Below are positions 1 to 8,403 of a DNA stretch of 64,000 bases, piece after piece. The number at the start of each line of letters is the position of its first letter. Position 1 is the stretch's first letter. This DNA comes from Streptomyces sp. NBC_01231 (GTDB taxonomy: Bacteria > Actinomycetota > Actinomycetes > Streptomycetales > Streptomycetaceae), in NCBI GenBank assembly GCA_035999765.1, contig CP108521.1, positions 7,006,001 to 7,070,000 of the forward strand. The letters are read 5' to 3'. A model generated the notes under the pieces. That model was given only the letters and a program-made list of their open reading frames with translations, was not told the DNA's origin and ran no database searches. The position numbers and the translations under genes are program-made.

Positions 1-44
1 GCGCGTTCTTCGGCCACCGCCTTCTGCTCGGCTGCGCTGGACAC
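1..44 (-). CDS. 5' end of an unidentified gene running off the window
   Basis: Only the first 14 codons and part of the next are present. A GTG at 44-42 is preceded, after 7 bases, by a strong Shine-Dalgarno GGGAGG (57-52 on the minus strand). The frame stays open to the window edge and begins V-S-S-A-A-E-Q-K-A-V-A-E-E-R, rich in Ala and Glu. The family cannot be recognised from so few residues. It would be divergent from the lipoprotein gene starting at 197, so 45-196 should hold both promoters. Confidence 0.5.
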   Translation of the reverse strand, partial: MSSAAEQKAVAEER

Positions 45-196
45 CGTTCAGCCTCCCACGGCTCGTGGAACGACAGGGAAAAGGGCGTACGGCGTCCCGG
101 TCGTGGCACCCTCTCGAGTCATTCTCCCCACTGTTCTGCCCAGCGCTTGGCTCGCACTCACGTTTCCCAGGAGCATGCCCGCTCGTTGGGGTCGTC

Positions 197-1426
197 GTGA
201 GGCACGTAACTGGGCGCGCAGGGCGCGTGGGGGTCGCACTGACCGCCGTACTGACATGGGCAGGACTCGTCGCCGGAGCCGCGGGATGTACGGCGGACGA
301 CGCCGGCGGCATCGACATCGGCGGACTCGGCAAACCCCCGGCGCCCGAGGACGTCATCCGGATCTCCCCGGACGACGGCGCCAGGAACGTGCGCCCCGGG
401 GAGAGGTTCCGGGTACGGGTGCCCAGCGGGCGCCTGGAGTCGGTCCGGGTCGTCAAATCCCAGGACGCACAGGAGTTCCCGGTCCCCGGGCGGCTCTCCG
501 GCGACCGCCTCAGCTGGGAGCCCGACGAGGAGAGGCTGGCGCTCGCCGCCGAGTACACCGTCGACGCGGTCGCCCTGGACGGCCACGGCCGCCGCTCCGC
601 CCGGCACACCAGCTTCACCACGAAGGTCCCCGAGGAGCGCTTCATCGGGTACGTCACCCCGGAGAACCGCGCCACCGTCGGCACCGGAATGATCGTCTCC
701 CTGGAGTTCAACCGGGAGATCGAGCACCGCGCCGCCGTCGAACGGGCGGTCCGCGTCACCGCGCGTCCGCCCGTGAAGATCCGCCCGCACTGGTTCGGCA
801 ACGGCCGCCTCGACTTCCGCCCCAAGCGGTACTGGAAGCCCGGCACACAGGTCACGGTCTCCCTGCGGCTGCGGGACGTCGAGGGGGCACCGGGGGTCTA
901 CGGCGTCCAGCACAAGACGTTCTCCTTCACCGTCGGCCGCAGCCAGGTCTCCCTGGTGGACGCGGCCCGGCACACCATGGAGGTCCGGCGGGACGGCGAA
1001 CTGCTCGCCACCGTGCCGATCACCGCCGGCGCCCCGAAGACGACCACGTACAACGGCCGGATGGTCGTCAGCGAGATGCTCGAAGTGACCCGGATGAACA
1101 GCCGAACGGTCGGCTTCGGCGGCGAGTACGACATCCCGGACGTCCCGCACGCCATGCGCCTGACCGACTCCGGCACCTTCCTGCACGGCAACTACTGGGC
1201 GCCGGACGCCTTCGGCCAGGTCAACGTCAGCCACGGCTGCGTGGGCCTCATGGACGTGAAGGGCGGCGGGTCGGACACGCCCGCGGGCTGGTTCTTCGAC
1301 CGCAGCCTCGTCGGGGACGTCGTCGAGGTCGTCCACAGCAACGACAAAGAGGTCGATCCCGCCAACGGTCTCGGAGGCTGGAACATGGGCTGGAAGGATT
1401 GGAAGGCGGGCGGGGCGGTGAAGTAG
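197..1426 (+). CDS. L,D-transpeptidase lipoprotein with Ig-like domains (paralogue 1)
   Basis: Predicted cell-wall cross-linking enzyme that would make 3-3 (mDAP-mDAP) bonds in peptidoglycan at the outer face of the membrane. The GTG at 197 is chosen because it places a clean lipoprotein signal at the N-terminus, ending in the lipobox A-G-A-A-G-C; starts further upstream would put a long tail before it. The middle (about residues 50-240) is two Ig-like domains typical of actinobacterial Ldt enzymes. The C-terminal YkuD domain carries L-H-G-N at about residue 330 and S-H-G-C-V-G-L, with the catalytic Cys near 348. The 409 aa length is usual. The next gene is a paralogue of the same architecture. 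Confidence 0.9.
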   Translation: MRHVTGRAGRVGVALTAVLTWAGLVAGAAGCTADDAGGIDIGGLGKPPAPEDVIRISPDDGARNVRPGERFRVRVPSGRLESVRVVKSQDAQEFPVPGRLSGDRLSWEPDEERLALAAEYTVDAVALDGHGRRSARHTSFTTKVPEERFIGYVTPENRATVGTGMIVSLEFNREIEHRAAVERAVRVTARPPVKIRPHWFGNGRLDFRPKRYWKPGTQVTVSLRLRDVEGAPGVYGVQHKTFSFTVGRSQVSLVDAARHTMEVRRDGELLATVPITAGAPKTTTYNGRMVVSEMLEVTRMNSRTVGFGGEYDIPDVPHAMRLTDSGTFLHGNYWAPDAFGQVNVSHGCVGLMDVKGGGSDTPAGWFFDRSLVGDVVEVVHSNDKEVDPANGLGGWNMGWKDWKAGGAVK

Positions 1427-1586
1427 TCCCACAGGGGGGAAGGGCGGTCCGACTGCCCGTTGATGTTGGGACGGAACGGTGACCTTTGGCTCACACGATG
1501 CTCAAAACCCTCCGGTTAATATGCGCCGATGCGCGTGCAGCGCGCTTGGGGCGCGGGCCTGACCAGGCCCGTCGAGGGGAGCAGAC

Positions 1587-2828
1587 TTGAACGTGCGACC
1601 GATATCGGGGGCGTCGGTTGACGCGCGGGACCGAGGCGGCAGGGGGGCGTTGGCGCTGATACTGGGCGTCCTGCTGCTGACCGTCACCGCGTGCGGCGGG
1701 GGAGGCGACTCCGGCTCGGGGTCGGGTGAGGGGAAGAGCGGGGACGACAGGGCGGCACAGGCCAAGCAGTCACAGGCGGTTGTCACCATCGCCCCCAAGG
1801 ACGGCGCGAAGTCCGTCGACACCAGCGGCGCTCTCGAAATCAGCGCCGCCCGGGGCAAACTGATCGAGGTCCAGGTCAAGGACGCCGAGGGCACCGCGAT
1901 ATCCGGGAAGACAACCGGCGGCGGCGCCTCCTGGACGCCGTCCGCGCACCTGGCCTCCGGCACCAAGTACAGCGTGCACGCCGTCGCCAAGGACTCCGAG
2001 GGCCGAACGTCCGCCGAGGACTCCAGCTTCACCACGCTCACGCCGAAGAACACGTTCGTCGGCACCTTCACGCCCGAGGACGGCTCGAAGGTCGGCGTGG
2101 GCATGCCGTTCTCGATCCGCTTCACCCGGGGCATCACCCACCCCGAGGACGTCGAGAAGGCCATCAGCATCAAGACCGAGCCGGCCGTCGAGGTCGCGGG
2201 CCACTGGTTCGGCAACGACCGCCTCGACTTCCGGCCCGAGGACTACTGGAAGGCCGGCACCAAGGTGACGGTGAAGCTGAACCTCGACGGCGTCAAGGGG
2301 CGCGACGGCGTCTACGGCAAGCAGGACAAGACCGTCTCCTTCACCGTCGGCCGCAACCAGGTCTCCGTCGTCGACGCCGACAAGCACACGATGAAGGTCA
2401 TGCAGGAGGGCAAGGTCGTCAAGACCATCCCCGTCACCACCGGCAAGCCCGGCTACGACAGCTGGAACGGCCAGATGGTCATCAGCGAGAAGCTCGCCGT
2501 GACCCGGATGAACGGCGACACGGTCGGCTACGGCGGCGAGTACGACATCAAGGACGTCCCGCACGCCGCCCGCCTGACCAACTCCGGCACCTTCATCCAC
2601 GGCAACTACTGGGGCGGCGACGCCTTCGGCAACTACAACGCCAGCCACGGCTGCATCGGCCTGAAGGACGTCAAGGGCGGCTACGACAGCGGCGTACCGG
2701 CCGCCTGGTTCTTCAACCACTCGCTGATCGGCGACGTCGTGGTCGTCAAGAACTCCGACGACGCGACGGTCGCCCCGGACAACGGACTCAACGGCTGGAA
2801 CATGTCGTGGGAGAAGTGGACGGCGTGA
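1587..2828 (+). CDS. L,D-transpeptidase lipoprotein with Ig-like domains (paralogue 2)
   Basis: Same architecture as the preceding gene: lipoprotein signal with lipobox V-T-A-C followed by a Gly/Ser linker, two Ig-like domains, then a YkuD domain with H-G-N-Y-W-G and S-H-G-C-I-G-L (catalytic Cys near residue 356). It should also form 3-3 cross-links in peptidoglycan. Two starts are possible, TTG 1587 and GTG 1593, both behind GAGGGGA (1574-1580); the first has the better spacing. The pair shares blocks such as R-L-D-F-R-P and Y-G-G-E-Y-D-I and looks like a tandem duplication. The stop codon TGA is itself the first three bases of a 14-bp tandem repeat. Confidence 0.9.
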   Translation: MNVRPISGASVDARDRGGRGALALILGVLLLTVTACGGGGDSGSGSGEGKSGDDRAAQAKQSQAVVTIAPKDGAKSVDTSGALEISAARGKLIEVQVKDAEGTAISGKTTGGGASWTPSAHLASGTKYSVHAVAKDSEGRTSAEDSSFTTLTPKNTFVGTFTPEDGSKVGVGMPFSIRFTRGITHPEDVEKAISIKTEPAVEVAGHWFGNDRLDFRPEDYWKAGTKVTVKLNLDGVKGRDGVYGKQDKTVSFTVGRNQVSVVDADKHTMKVMQEGKVVKTIPVTTGKPGYDSWNGQMVISEKLAVTRMNGDTVGYGGEYDIKDVPHAARLTNSGTFIHGNYWGGDAFGNYNASHGCIGLKDVKGGYDSGVPAAWFFNHSLIGDVVVVKNSDDATVAPDNGLNGWNMSWEKWTA

Positions 2829-2935
2829 GGCACGGCGCCTGACGCATGGCGCTTGAGGCACGGCTCCTGACGCACGGTGCTTGAGGTCCGGCGTCTGAGG
2901 TATGGGATCGCGGTCCCGGTGTGAGGTACGGCACC
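2826..2935. repeat. Degenerate 14-bp tandem repeat, seven units
   Basis: Units at 2826, 2840, 2854, 2868, 2882 and 2896 follow one another without gaps. A seventh at 2922 comes after a 12-bp interruption. The consensus is TGAGGCACGGCGCC with alternating TGAGG/TGACG starts. The array begins inside the stop codon of the second L,D-transpeptidase gene. Function unknown. Confidence 0.8.
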
Positions 2936-2968
2936 GGGGCCGTTGTCGTTGGTCCCCGTGCTGTGTCT

Positions 2969-2990
2969 GCCTGGGGGCAACCCCCCAGGC
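2969..2990 (+). terminator. Perfect 9-bp stem-loop after the L,D-transpeptidase pair
   Basis: GCCTGGGGG (2969-2977), loop CAAC, then CCCCCAGGC (2982-2990). There is no U-tract, which is common for Streptomyces terminators. It lies 140 bp after the upstream stop and 63 bp before the enoyl-CoA hydratase start, so it could equally sit in the latter's leader. Confidence 0.5.
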
Positions 2991-3053
2991 CCCCGGCCGA
3001 GTGTGACCCACCGCACCGACCCCACCCCCGTTAGTCCCCGTTAACCTGCCTGC

Positions 3054-3821
3054 ATGACCGTGAATCTCGAAGTCGCCGAAGGTGTCGGCACGATCCGCCT
3101 CGACCGTCCGCCGATGAACGCGCTGGACGTGGCCACGCAGGACCGGCTCAAGGAGCTCGCCGAGGAGGCCACGCGGCGCGCCGACGTGCGTGCCGTGGTG
3201 CTCTACGGCGGGGAGAAGGTGTTCGCGGCCGGCGCGGACATCAAGGAGATGCAGGCGATGGACCACACGGCGATGGTCCTGCGCTCCCGCGACCTGCAGG
3301 ACGCGTTCACCGCCGTGGCCCGCATCCCCAAGCCGGTGGTCGCGGCCGTCACGGGCTACGCCCTGGGCGGCGGCTGCGAGCTCGCACTCTGCGCGGACTT
3401 CCGGATCGCCGCGGACGACGCCAAGTTGGGCCAGCCCGAGATCCTGCTCGGCCTGATCCCGGGCGCCGGCGGCACCCAGCGGCTGTCCCGGCTGATCGGC
3501 CCGTCCAAGGCGAAGGATCTGATCTTCACCGGCCGGATGGTGAAGGCGGACGAGGCGCTGACGCTCGGCCTGGTGGACCGGGTCGTCCCCGCGGCCGACG
3601 TGTACACCGAGGCGCACACCTGGGCGGCGAAGCTGGCGCAGGGACCGGCGCTCGCGCTGCGCGCGGCCAAGGAGTCGATCGACACCGGCCTGGAGACGGA
3701 CATCGAGACGGGCCTGGCGGTGGAACGGAACTGGTTCGCGGGCCTGTTCGCCACGGAGGACCGGGAGCGTGGGATGCGCAGCTTCGTGGAGGAGGGACCC
3801 GGTAAGGCGAAATTCCTTTGA
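3054..3821 (+). CDS. Enoyl-CoA hydratase/isomerase family protein
   Basis: 255-aa crotonase-fold enzyme, predicted to hydrate trans-2-enoyl-CoA in fatty-acid or branched-chain acid oxidation in the cytoplasm. The sequence shows the oxyanion-hole segments A-A-G-A-D-I-K-E-M and L-G-G-G-C-E-L-A-L, and the downstream P-E-I-L-L-G-L-I-P-G-A-G-G-T-Q-R-L that holds the second catalytic Glu. Length is normal for a single-domain family member. The substrate cannot be fixed from sequence. It stands alone: a putative stem-loop lies upstream and a 260-bp gap follows. Confidence 0.88.
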   Translation: MTVNLEVAEGVGTIRLDRPPMNALDVATQDRLKELAEEATRRADVRAVVLYGGEKVFAAGADIKEMQAMDHTAMVLRSRDLQDAFTAVARIPKPVVAAVTGYALGGGCELALCADFRIAADDAKLGQPEILLGLIPGAGGTQRLSRLIGPSKAKDLIFTGRMVKADEALTLGLVDRVVPAADVYTEAHTWAAKLAQGPALALRAAKESIDTGLETDIETGLAVERNWFAGLFATEDRERGMRSFVEEGPGKAKFL

Positions 3822-4081
3822 ACCACTTGCAATTGACGCGCTGTCTGACCCGGGTCCCTCGAAGGGGCGGTTTACCAGAACCTCAGAGCGCCCTTGAGTC
3901 TGCCTTTTCGAGGGTTTGTCGATTGCCTCCGGTTCAGCCTTTGTCGCAGGTCGGAAGGGTCGTCCAGGACTCCGAGATGCCGTTGGCATATGCCGTTCGA
4001 CTTCCGCGGAATAGGGAATTCCGGAGGGCGTATTCCCCGGGAACAGCCCCGGAGGGTGCTCTGGGCGGCCATGATGGGGGC

Positions 4082-4585
4082 ATGGCGGGGCTGGAGGATG
4101 TCGAACAGCCGCGGGGAGAGAGCCGTGCGACCGCGGCGCGCTGGTCTCCGGCGGTCGAGGACGAACGCGCGCTCAAGGCACTCGAACTGTTCGGCAACCC
4201 CACGGAGGCGGAGGTTCCGCTGCCGTCCCGCCCCGAGTCCGCGGCCACGGCGCGCAGACTGGCCCAGGTCGTGGTCCTGCGTGAGTGGGGTCTGTCCCCC
4301 AGGATGACCGAGGACGTCGTCTTACTCGTCTCCGAACTGGTCGGCAACGCCGTCCGGCACACCGGCGCCCGCGTCTTCGGCCTCCGTATGCGCCGCCGCC
4401 GCGGCTGGATCCGTGTCGAGGTCCGCGACCCCTCCCGCGGCCTTCCCTGTCTGATGCCGGTCCAGGAGACGGACATCAGCGGACGGGGTCTGTTCCTCGT
4501 CGACAAGCTGTCCGACCGCTGGGGCGTGGATCTGCTGCCGCGCGGCAAGACGACATGGTTCGAGATGAGGGTGGCGGACCGCTGA
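4082..4585 (+). CDS. ATP-binding (HATPase/RsbW-like) regulatory protein with a TTA codon
   Basis: 167-aa protein of the large Streptomyces family of anti-sigma-factor-like serine kinase domains. The GHKL ATP-binding motifs are visible: L-V-S-E-L-V-G-N-A-V-R-H-T (N box) and the Gly-rich I-S-G-R-G-L-F-L-V. Such proteins usually bind or phosphorylate an anti-sigma-antagonist or act in signalling; no partner gene is adjacent. ATG 4082 is chosen for its G-rich leader just upstream; an ATG at 3977 in the same frame would add 35 residues. Codon 81 (4322-4324) is TTA, so translation should depend on bldA tRNA. The 260-bp region upstream has short palindromes (4002-4011 and 4015-4022) but no clear promoter. 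Confidence 0.8.
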   Translation: MAGLEDVEQPRGESRATAARWSPAVEDERALKALELFGNPTEAEVPLPSRPESAATARRLAQVVVLREWGLSPRMTEDVVLLVSELVGNAVRHTGARVFGLRMRRRRGWIRVEVRDPSRGLPCLMPVQETDISGRGLFLVDKLSDRWGVDLLPRGKTTWFEMRVADR

Positions 4586-4674
4586 CGGTCACCGTCGGCG
4601 GTGGGGCGCAGTGCCCGGGCGTGCGGTGCGCCGCGTGCCTGAGGGGTCCGGAGTCCCCGCCTGCCTGACGGGCC

Positions 4675-4692
4675 GCCAATCGGGCCAATCGC
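4675..4692. repeat. 9-bp direct repeat in tandem
   Basis: GCCAATCGG at 4675 is followed at once by GCCAATCGC at 4684, 27 bp before the start of the deacetylase-like gene, where a promoter or operator would be expected. Confidence 0.4.
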
Positions 4693-4718
4693 CCGTTTCT
4701 CCCCATGTTCCCCCTTAA

Positions 4719-5504
4719 ATGGTGCGGGTGACCACGACCGACCGCCGGACGGCGCTCCGCACAGGCGTCGCCCTAGTCGCTGCAGGCGCACTGACCGCCG
4801 ACTGCACTCCCCACGGAGCCGCCGCCCATCCGGCCCCCGCCACCACGTCGCCCGCGCCCACCCATCCGCCCGTGCCCGTCCCCGTCCCGCGCCGCTTCCC
4901 CGCCCACCCCACCCAGCTCACCCACGGTCCCCGCACCCGCCCCCAAGTCGCCCTCACCTTCCACGGCCAGGGCGATCCCGGCATCGCCCGCTCCGTGCTC
5001 GGCGAAGCCGAACGCGCGGGCGCCCGCGTCACCGTCCTCGCGGTCGGCACCTGGCTCGACGAGCACCCCGACCTGGCCCGCCGGATCCTCGACGGCGGTC
5101 ACGACCTCGGCAACCACACCCTCCACCACCTCGACATCAACGCCATGTCCGAGGCCGACGCCCAGGCCGAGATCATCGGCTGCGCCGACCGCCTCACCCG
5201 CCTCACCGGCTCCATCGGCACCTGGTTCCGCCCCTCCCGCGCCGTCCGGGCCTCCCCCCTCGTCGAACGCCTCGCCGGGCGCGCGGGCTACCCGCACGTC
5301 CTGTCCTACGACGTCGACTCCCTCGACCACACCTCGCCCGGCGCCGCAGCCGTCGCCCGTCAGGTCCTCGGCGAGATCCGCAACGGATCCGTGGTGAGCC
5401 TGCACTTCGGGTTCCCGGACACCGTCGCCGCGCTCCCCGCCGTACTGGAAGAACTCGACCGCCGCGGCCTTCGCGCGGTGACCACCACGGAGCTGCTCAG
5501 CTGA
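4719..5504 (+). CDS. Polysaccharide-deacetylase-like (NodB fold) exported protein with degenerate active site
   Basis: 261 aa with an N-terminal twin-arginine-like stretch (D-R-R-T-A) and hydrophobic export segment, a Thr/Pro-rich linker, then a NodB-type domain. The metal His motif G-N-H-T-L-H-H-L is present. The first motif, normally T-F-D-D-G, reads T-F-H-G-Q, so the catalytic and one metal Asp are missing. R-P-P-Y-G has become R-P-S-R-A, and the last motif L-H-D is L-H-F. It may bind carbohydrate without deacetylating it, or use different chemistry. ATG 4719 has no Shine-Dalgarno, which suggests a leaderless transcript. The stop overlaps the next gene's start (TGATG), so the two are coupled. 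Confidence 0.75.
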   Translation: MVRVTTTDRRTALRTGVALVAAGALTADCTPHGAAAHPAPATTSPAPTHPPVPVPVPRRFPAHPTQLTHGPRTRPQVALTFHGQGDPGIARSVLGEAERAGARVTVLAVGTWLDEHPDLARRILDGGHDLGNHTLHHLDINAMSEADAQAEIIGCADRLTRLTGSIGTWFRPSRAVRASPLVERLAGRAGYPHVLSYDVDSLDHTSPGAAAVARQVLGEIRNGSVVSLHFGFPDTVAALPAVLEELDRRGLRAVTTTELLS

Positions 5505-6697
5505 TGACGCACCGCACCCTCTTCAAGCACGCCCTGATCCGCGGCGCCGCCCTCGGCGCCCTCGCCGCGGTCGCCGCCTGCGGTGCCGGATCCGAGGACC
5601 GCGCCGCCGAGCCCCCCGGTACCAGGGCCGCCGTCCCCGCGCCGGCGAAGAAGAAGACCGTCCAGGGCCTGCCCGGCATGCCGCCGGTCCTCGATCCGAA
5701 GGACGTCTACGCGGCGGACCGCCCGAACCGGCTCTCCCCGGTGGTGAAGGACTTCCCGTCCCGGATCTACGTTCCCAACTCGGAGTCCGACACCGTCTCG
5801 GTCATCGACCCCAAGACCTACGAGATCGTCGAGACCATCCGGGTCGGACGCCAGCCCCAACACGTCGTCCCCTCCTGGGACCTGAAGACCCTCTGGGTCA
5901 ACAACAACCGCGGTCACACCCTGACCCCCATCGACCCGAAGACCGGCAAGGCGGGCAAGGAGGTGAAGGTGCACGACCCGTACAACCTCTACTTCACGCC
6001 CAACGGCAGGTACGCCGTCGTGATGGCCTCCCTCGACCGCGAGCTCGTCTTCCGCGACCCGCACACCATGAAGACGATCAAGACCGAACCCGTCGCCTGC
6101 TACGGCGTCAACCACGCCGACTTCTCCCTGGACGGCCGGTACTTCATCGTCTCCTGCGAGTTCAGCGGCGAACTGCTCAAGGTCGACACGGAGAAGATGA
6201 AGGTCGTCGGCAGCCAGAAGCTCCCGTTCGACGGCGCGATGCCGCAGGACGTGAAGATCTCCCCGGACGGCAAGCGGTTCTACATCGCCGACATGATGGC
6301 CGACGGCGTGTGGGTCCTGGACGGCGACAGGTTCACCGAGCCGGCCCTCATGCGCACCGGCAAGGGCACCCACGGTCTCTACGTCAGCCGCGACTCACGC
6401 GAGATGTACGTGTCCAACCGCGGCGAGGGCACCATCTCGGTCTTCGACTTCACCAGGAACAAGCTCACCAAGAAGTGGCACCTGCCCGGCGGCGGCGCCA
6501 GTCCGGACATGGGCGGCGTCTCCGCGGACGGCAAGGTCCTGTGGCTGTCCGGACGTTACGACGCCGAGGTGTACGCCATCGACACCCGTACCGGCACCCA
6601 GCTCGCCCGCATCCCCGTCGGCAGCGGCCCGCACGGCCTCGCGGTGTACCCGCAGCCGGGCCGCTACTCGCTGGGCCACACGGGCGTCTTCCGCTGA
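5504..6697 (+). CDS. YVTN-type beta-propeller lipoprotein
   Basis: 397-aa exported lipoprotein: signal ending A-V-A-A-C, an Ala/Pro linker to about residue 60, then a seven-bladed beta-propeller built of YVTN/YncE-like repeats. Examples are I-Y-V-P-N-S-E-S-D-T-V-S-V-I-D-P near the start and M-Y-V-S-N-R-G-E-G-T-I-S-V-F further on. Proteins of this kind usually act as extracytoplasmic binding or scaffold domains; no ligand can be assigned. Translation is coupled to the deacetylase-like gene before it through a one-base overlap, so the two products probably work on the same cell-envelope target. Confidence 0.85.
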   Translation: MTHRTLFKHALIRGAALGALAAVAACGAGSEDRAAEPPGTRAAVPAPAKKKTVQGLPGMPPVLDPKDVYAADRPNRLSPVVKDFPSRIYVPNSESDTVSVIDPKTYEIVETIRVGRQPQHVVPSWDLKTLWVNNNRGHTLTPIDPKTGKAGKEVKVHDPYNLYFTPNGRYAVVMASLDRELVFRDPHTMKTIKTEPVACYGVNHADFSLDGRYFIVSCEFSGELLKVDTEKMKVVGSQKLPFDGAMPQDVKISPDGKRFYIADMMADGVWVLDGDRFTEPALMRTGKGTHGLYVSRDSREMYVSNRGEGTISVFDFTRNKLTKKWHLPGGGASPDMGGVSADGKVLWLSGRYDAEVYAIDTRTGTQLARIPVGSGPHGLAVYPQPGRYSLGHTGVFR

Positions 6698-6703
6698 CGT
6701 ACG

Positions 6704-7354
6704 TCATCGGGGTCCGCCCGGTCGCGCACTGAGCAGCACCTCGGATCCCACCGGCAGGTAACCGGCCGCCTGGAACGCCCGCAGACTACGGGCGTTCCCC
6801 GCCGAGACCTGGGCCCACACCGGCTCGCCCCCGCCGAGCTGCCGTGCCGCGCGCACCAGCGCGCGCCCCAGTCCCCGGTGTCGTACGTCCTCGTCCACCT
6901 CGACCGCCACCTCCAGCCGCCCCGCGACCCCGCGTCCCAGGACGAGCAGGCCGCCGTCCGCGGCCCACACCCGCACCTCGTCGCGCCGCCCGCGTGAGCT
7001 GACGACGCGGGGGTGGCCGGGGTCCTCGATCTCCCGCAGCGTGAGCGGCGGCTCACCCGGCAGCGGGGCGCCGACCGTCAGCACGTCGATGGTGTCGCTC
7101 GCGCGTCCGGTCCGCTCCATGAAGGCCGTGAGGAAGCGCGCGTTCATGGTCGCGGCGAGCCCGTCGCAGTCGACGGCCCGCAGAGCCTCGTGGACCCACA
7201 GCGGGTCCTCGTCCGTGAAGACCACGGAGTGCGCGGTGAACGCCAGGACCCCGGCGTCCCGGTGGGACGGCTGCGGTAGGACGGTCGTGGAACCGTCCGG
7301 CGGCGGGAAGACGCCGTGAGCCGCCGCGTCGAGAATGTCCCGGAGAGTCTCCAC
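6704..7354 (-). CDS. GNAT-family N-acetyltransferase
   Basis: 216 aa. The C-terminal half is a GNAT domain with the acetyl-CoA motif V-R-H-R-G-L-G-R-A-L-V-R-A-A and the usual following G-N-A-R-S-L-R-A-F-Q-A-A-G-Y. The N-terminal half (residues 1-110) is less conserved. The GTG at 7354 is preferred over GTG 7393 because AAGGAG (7365-7360) stands 5 bases before it. Substrate unknown. The gene ends 6 bp from the convergent propeller gene and is divergent from the MerR regulator, which may control both. Confidence 0.8.
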   Translation of the reverse strand: METLRDILDAAAHGVFPPPDGSTTVLPQPSHRDAGVLAFTAHSVVFTDEDPLWVHEALRAVDCDGLAATMNARFLTAFMERTGRASDTIDVLTVGAPLPGEPPLTLREIEDPGHPRVVSSRGRRDEVRVWAADGGLLVLGRGVAGRLEVAVEVDEDVRHRGLGRALVRAARQLGGGEPVWAQVSAGNARSLRAFQAAGYLPVGSEVLLSARPGGPR

Positions 7355-7363
7355 GCCCGCTCC

Positions 7364-7392
7364 TTGAGTCTCCACCCACTGGAAGGCCCACA
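7364..7392 (+). promoter_or_regulatory. Possible MerR operator/promoter between divergent genes
   Basis: The 47-bp divergent gap holds TTGAGT (7364-7369) and the short dyad CTCCA (7370-7374) / TGGAA (7380-7384). MerR proteins usually bind a dyad within the promoter spacer of their own gene. No clear -10 is seen. Confidence 0.3.
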
Positions 7393-7401
7393 CTCGCAGA
7401 C

Positions 7402-8316
7402 ATGATCGACGACGGCACCGGACTCTTCACCATCGGCGAGCTGGCCCGGACCACCGGACTGACGGTACGCACCATCCGCTACTGGTCCGACGAGGGCCTC
7501 CTGCCCCCGGTGACCCGCTCAACGGGCGGCTACCGGCTGTACGACGCCGCGGCCGTGGCCCGTCTGGAGCTGATCCGCACCCTGCGCGAACTGGGCCTCG
7601 GCCTGGAGGACGTTCACAAGGTGCTGGCCGGCGAGACCACGGTCGCGCGGGTCGCCGCCGCGCACGTGGCGGCGCTGGACACGCAGATCCGGTCGCTGAG
7701 GGTGACCCGCGCGGTGCTGTCGTCCGTGGCGCGACGCGGTTCGACCGCGGAGGAGATGACGTTGATGAACAGACTGGCCCGGCTGTCGGCGGCCGAGCGG
7801 AACCGGATCGTCGAGGACTTCATGGCAGAGGTCTTCGACGGCATCGACATGGCCGATCCCGACATCCGTACCCGGCTGCGGTTCGCGTCGGCCGATCTGC
7901 CCGACGACCCCACGCCCGAGCAGGTGGACGCGTGGGTGGAACTCGCCGAGCTGATCCAGGACCCGGAGTTCCGGGCGACCATGCGCAGGGCGGTCGAGTT
8001 CAACGCGGCGGACCGGGGGCCCGACATCCCGCCGGGCACCTCCCTGTGGTTCATGAGCCGTCTGGTGCAGCTGGCCGGCGAGGCGCTGCGCGCGGGCACC
8101 GCCCCCGAGGCACCGGAAGTGGACGAGGTGCTGCGCTCGATGCTCGGCGACGCCGACCTGGACGAGGTGCTGGAGCGCCTGGAGGCCGCCTCGACCGCGC
8201 GGCTCGCCCGGTACCGCGAACTGTCGGCCGTGGTGAAGGGACTCGAACCCCAGTCGGCGTACACCGAGGAGTTCTCCTGGGTGGTCGCCGCACTGCGAGC
8301 CCGGGCGGGCGGTTAA
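7402..8316 (+). CDS. MerR-family transcriptional regulator
   Basis: 304 aa. The N-terminal winged-helix DNA-binding domain is clear: F-T-I-G-E-L-A-R-T-T-G-L-T-V-R-T-I-R-Y-W (residues 8-27) and G-G-Y-R-L-Y-D. A coiled-coil dimerisation helix follows to about residue 115. The remaining 190 residues form an all-helical effector-like domain without recognisable Cys metal sites, so a small-molecule or multidrug-type ligand is more likely than a metal. Its likely targets are its own promoter and the divergent acetyltransferase. Confidence 0.9.
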   Translation: MIDDGTGLFTIGELARTTGLTVRTIRYWSDEGLLPPVTRSTGGYRLYDAAAVARLELIRTLRELGLGLEDVHKVLAGETTVARVAAAHVAALDTQIRSLRVTRAVLSSVARRGSTAEEMTLMNRLARLSAAERNRIVEDFMAEVFDGIDMADPDIRTRLRFASADLPDDPTPEQVDAWVELAELIQDPEFRATMRRAVEFNAADRGPDIPPGTSLWFMSRLVQLAGEALRAGTAPEAPEVDEVLRSMLGDADLDEVLERLEAASTARLARYRELSAVVKGLEPQSAYTEEFSWVVAALRARAGG

Positions 8317-8403
8317 TCTGACCTGCGTCAGTACGGCAGCACGTCATGAACAGCGCTCATGGCCGGCGCGTCATGAGCAGCACGAGAAAAAAGGGGCGGA
8401 TCG

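Noticed and set aside
48..257. 69-codon minus-strand frame at the left edge
   Set aside because: It overlaps the lipoprotein start, is Arg-rich and has no conserved feature. The frame starting at 44 with GGGAGG is a better candidate for the divergent gene.
1517..1522. TAATAT as a -10 for the second L,D-transpeptidase
   Set aside because: No -35 lies at 16 to 19 bp. TTGGCT is 25 bp away.
1770..3989. Long minus-strand open frame across the second L,D-transpeptidase and enoyl-CoA hydratase genes
   Set aside because: It is antisense to two clear genes, has Val/Asp/Arg-rich shadow composition, no recognisable domain and no ribosome-binding site. High G+C removes stop codons from this frame.
4002..4022. 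Adjacent palindromes TTCCGCGGAA and GGAATTCC before the HATPase regulator
   Set aside because: Each is short, neither is repeated elsewhere in the region, and no regulator or promoter fits them. Left as unexplained rather than called an operator.
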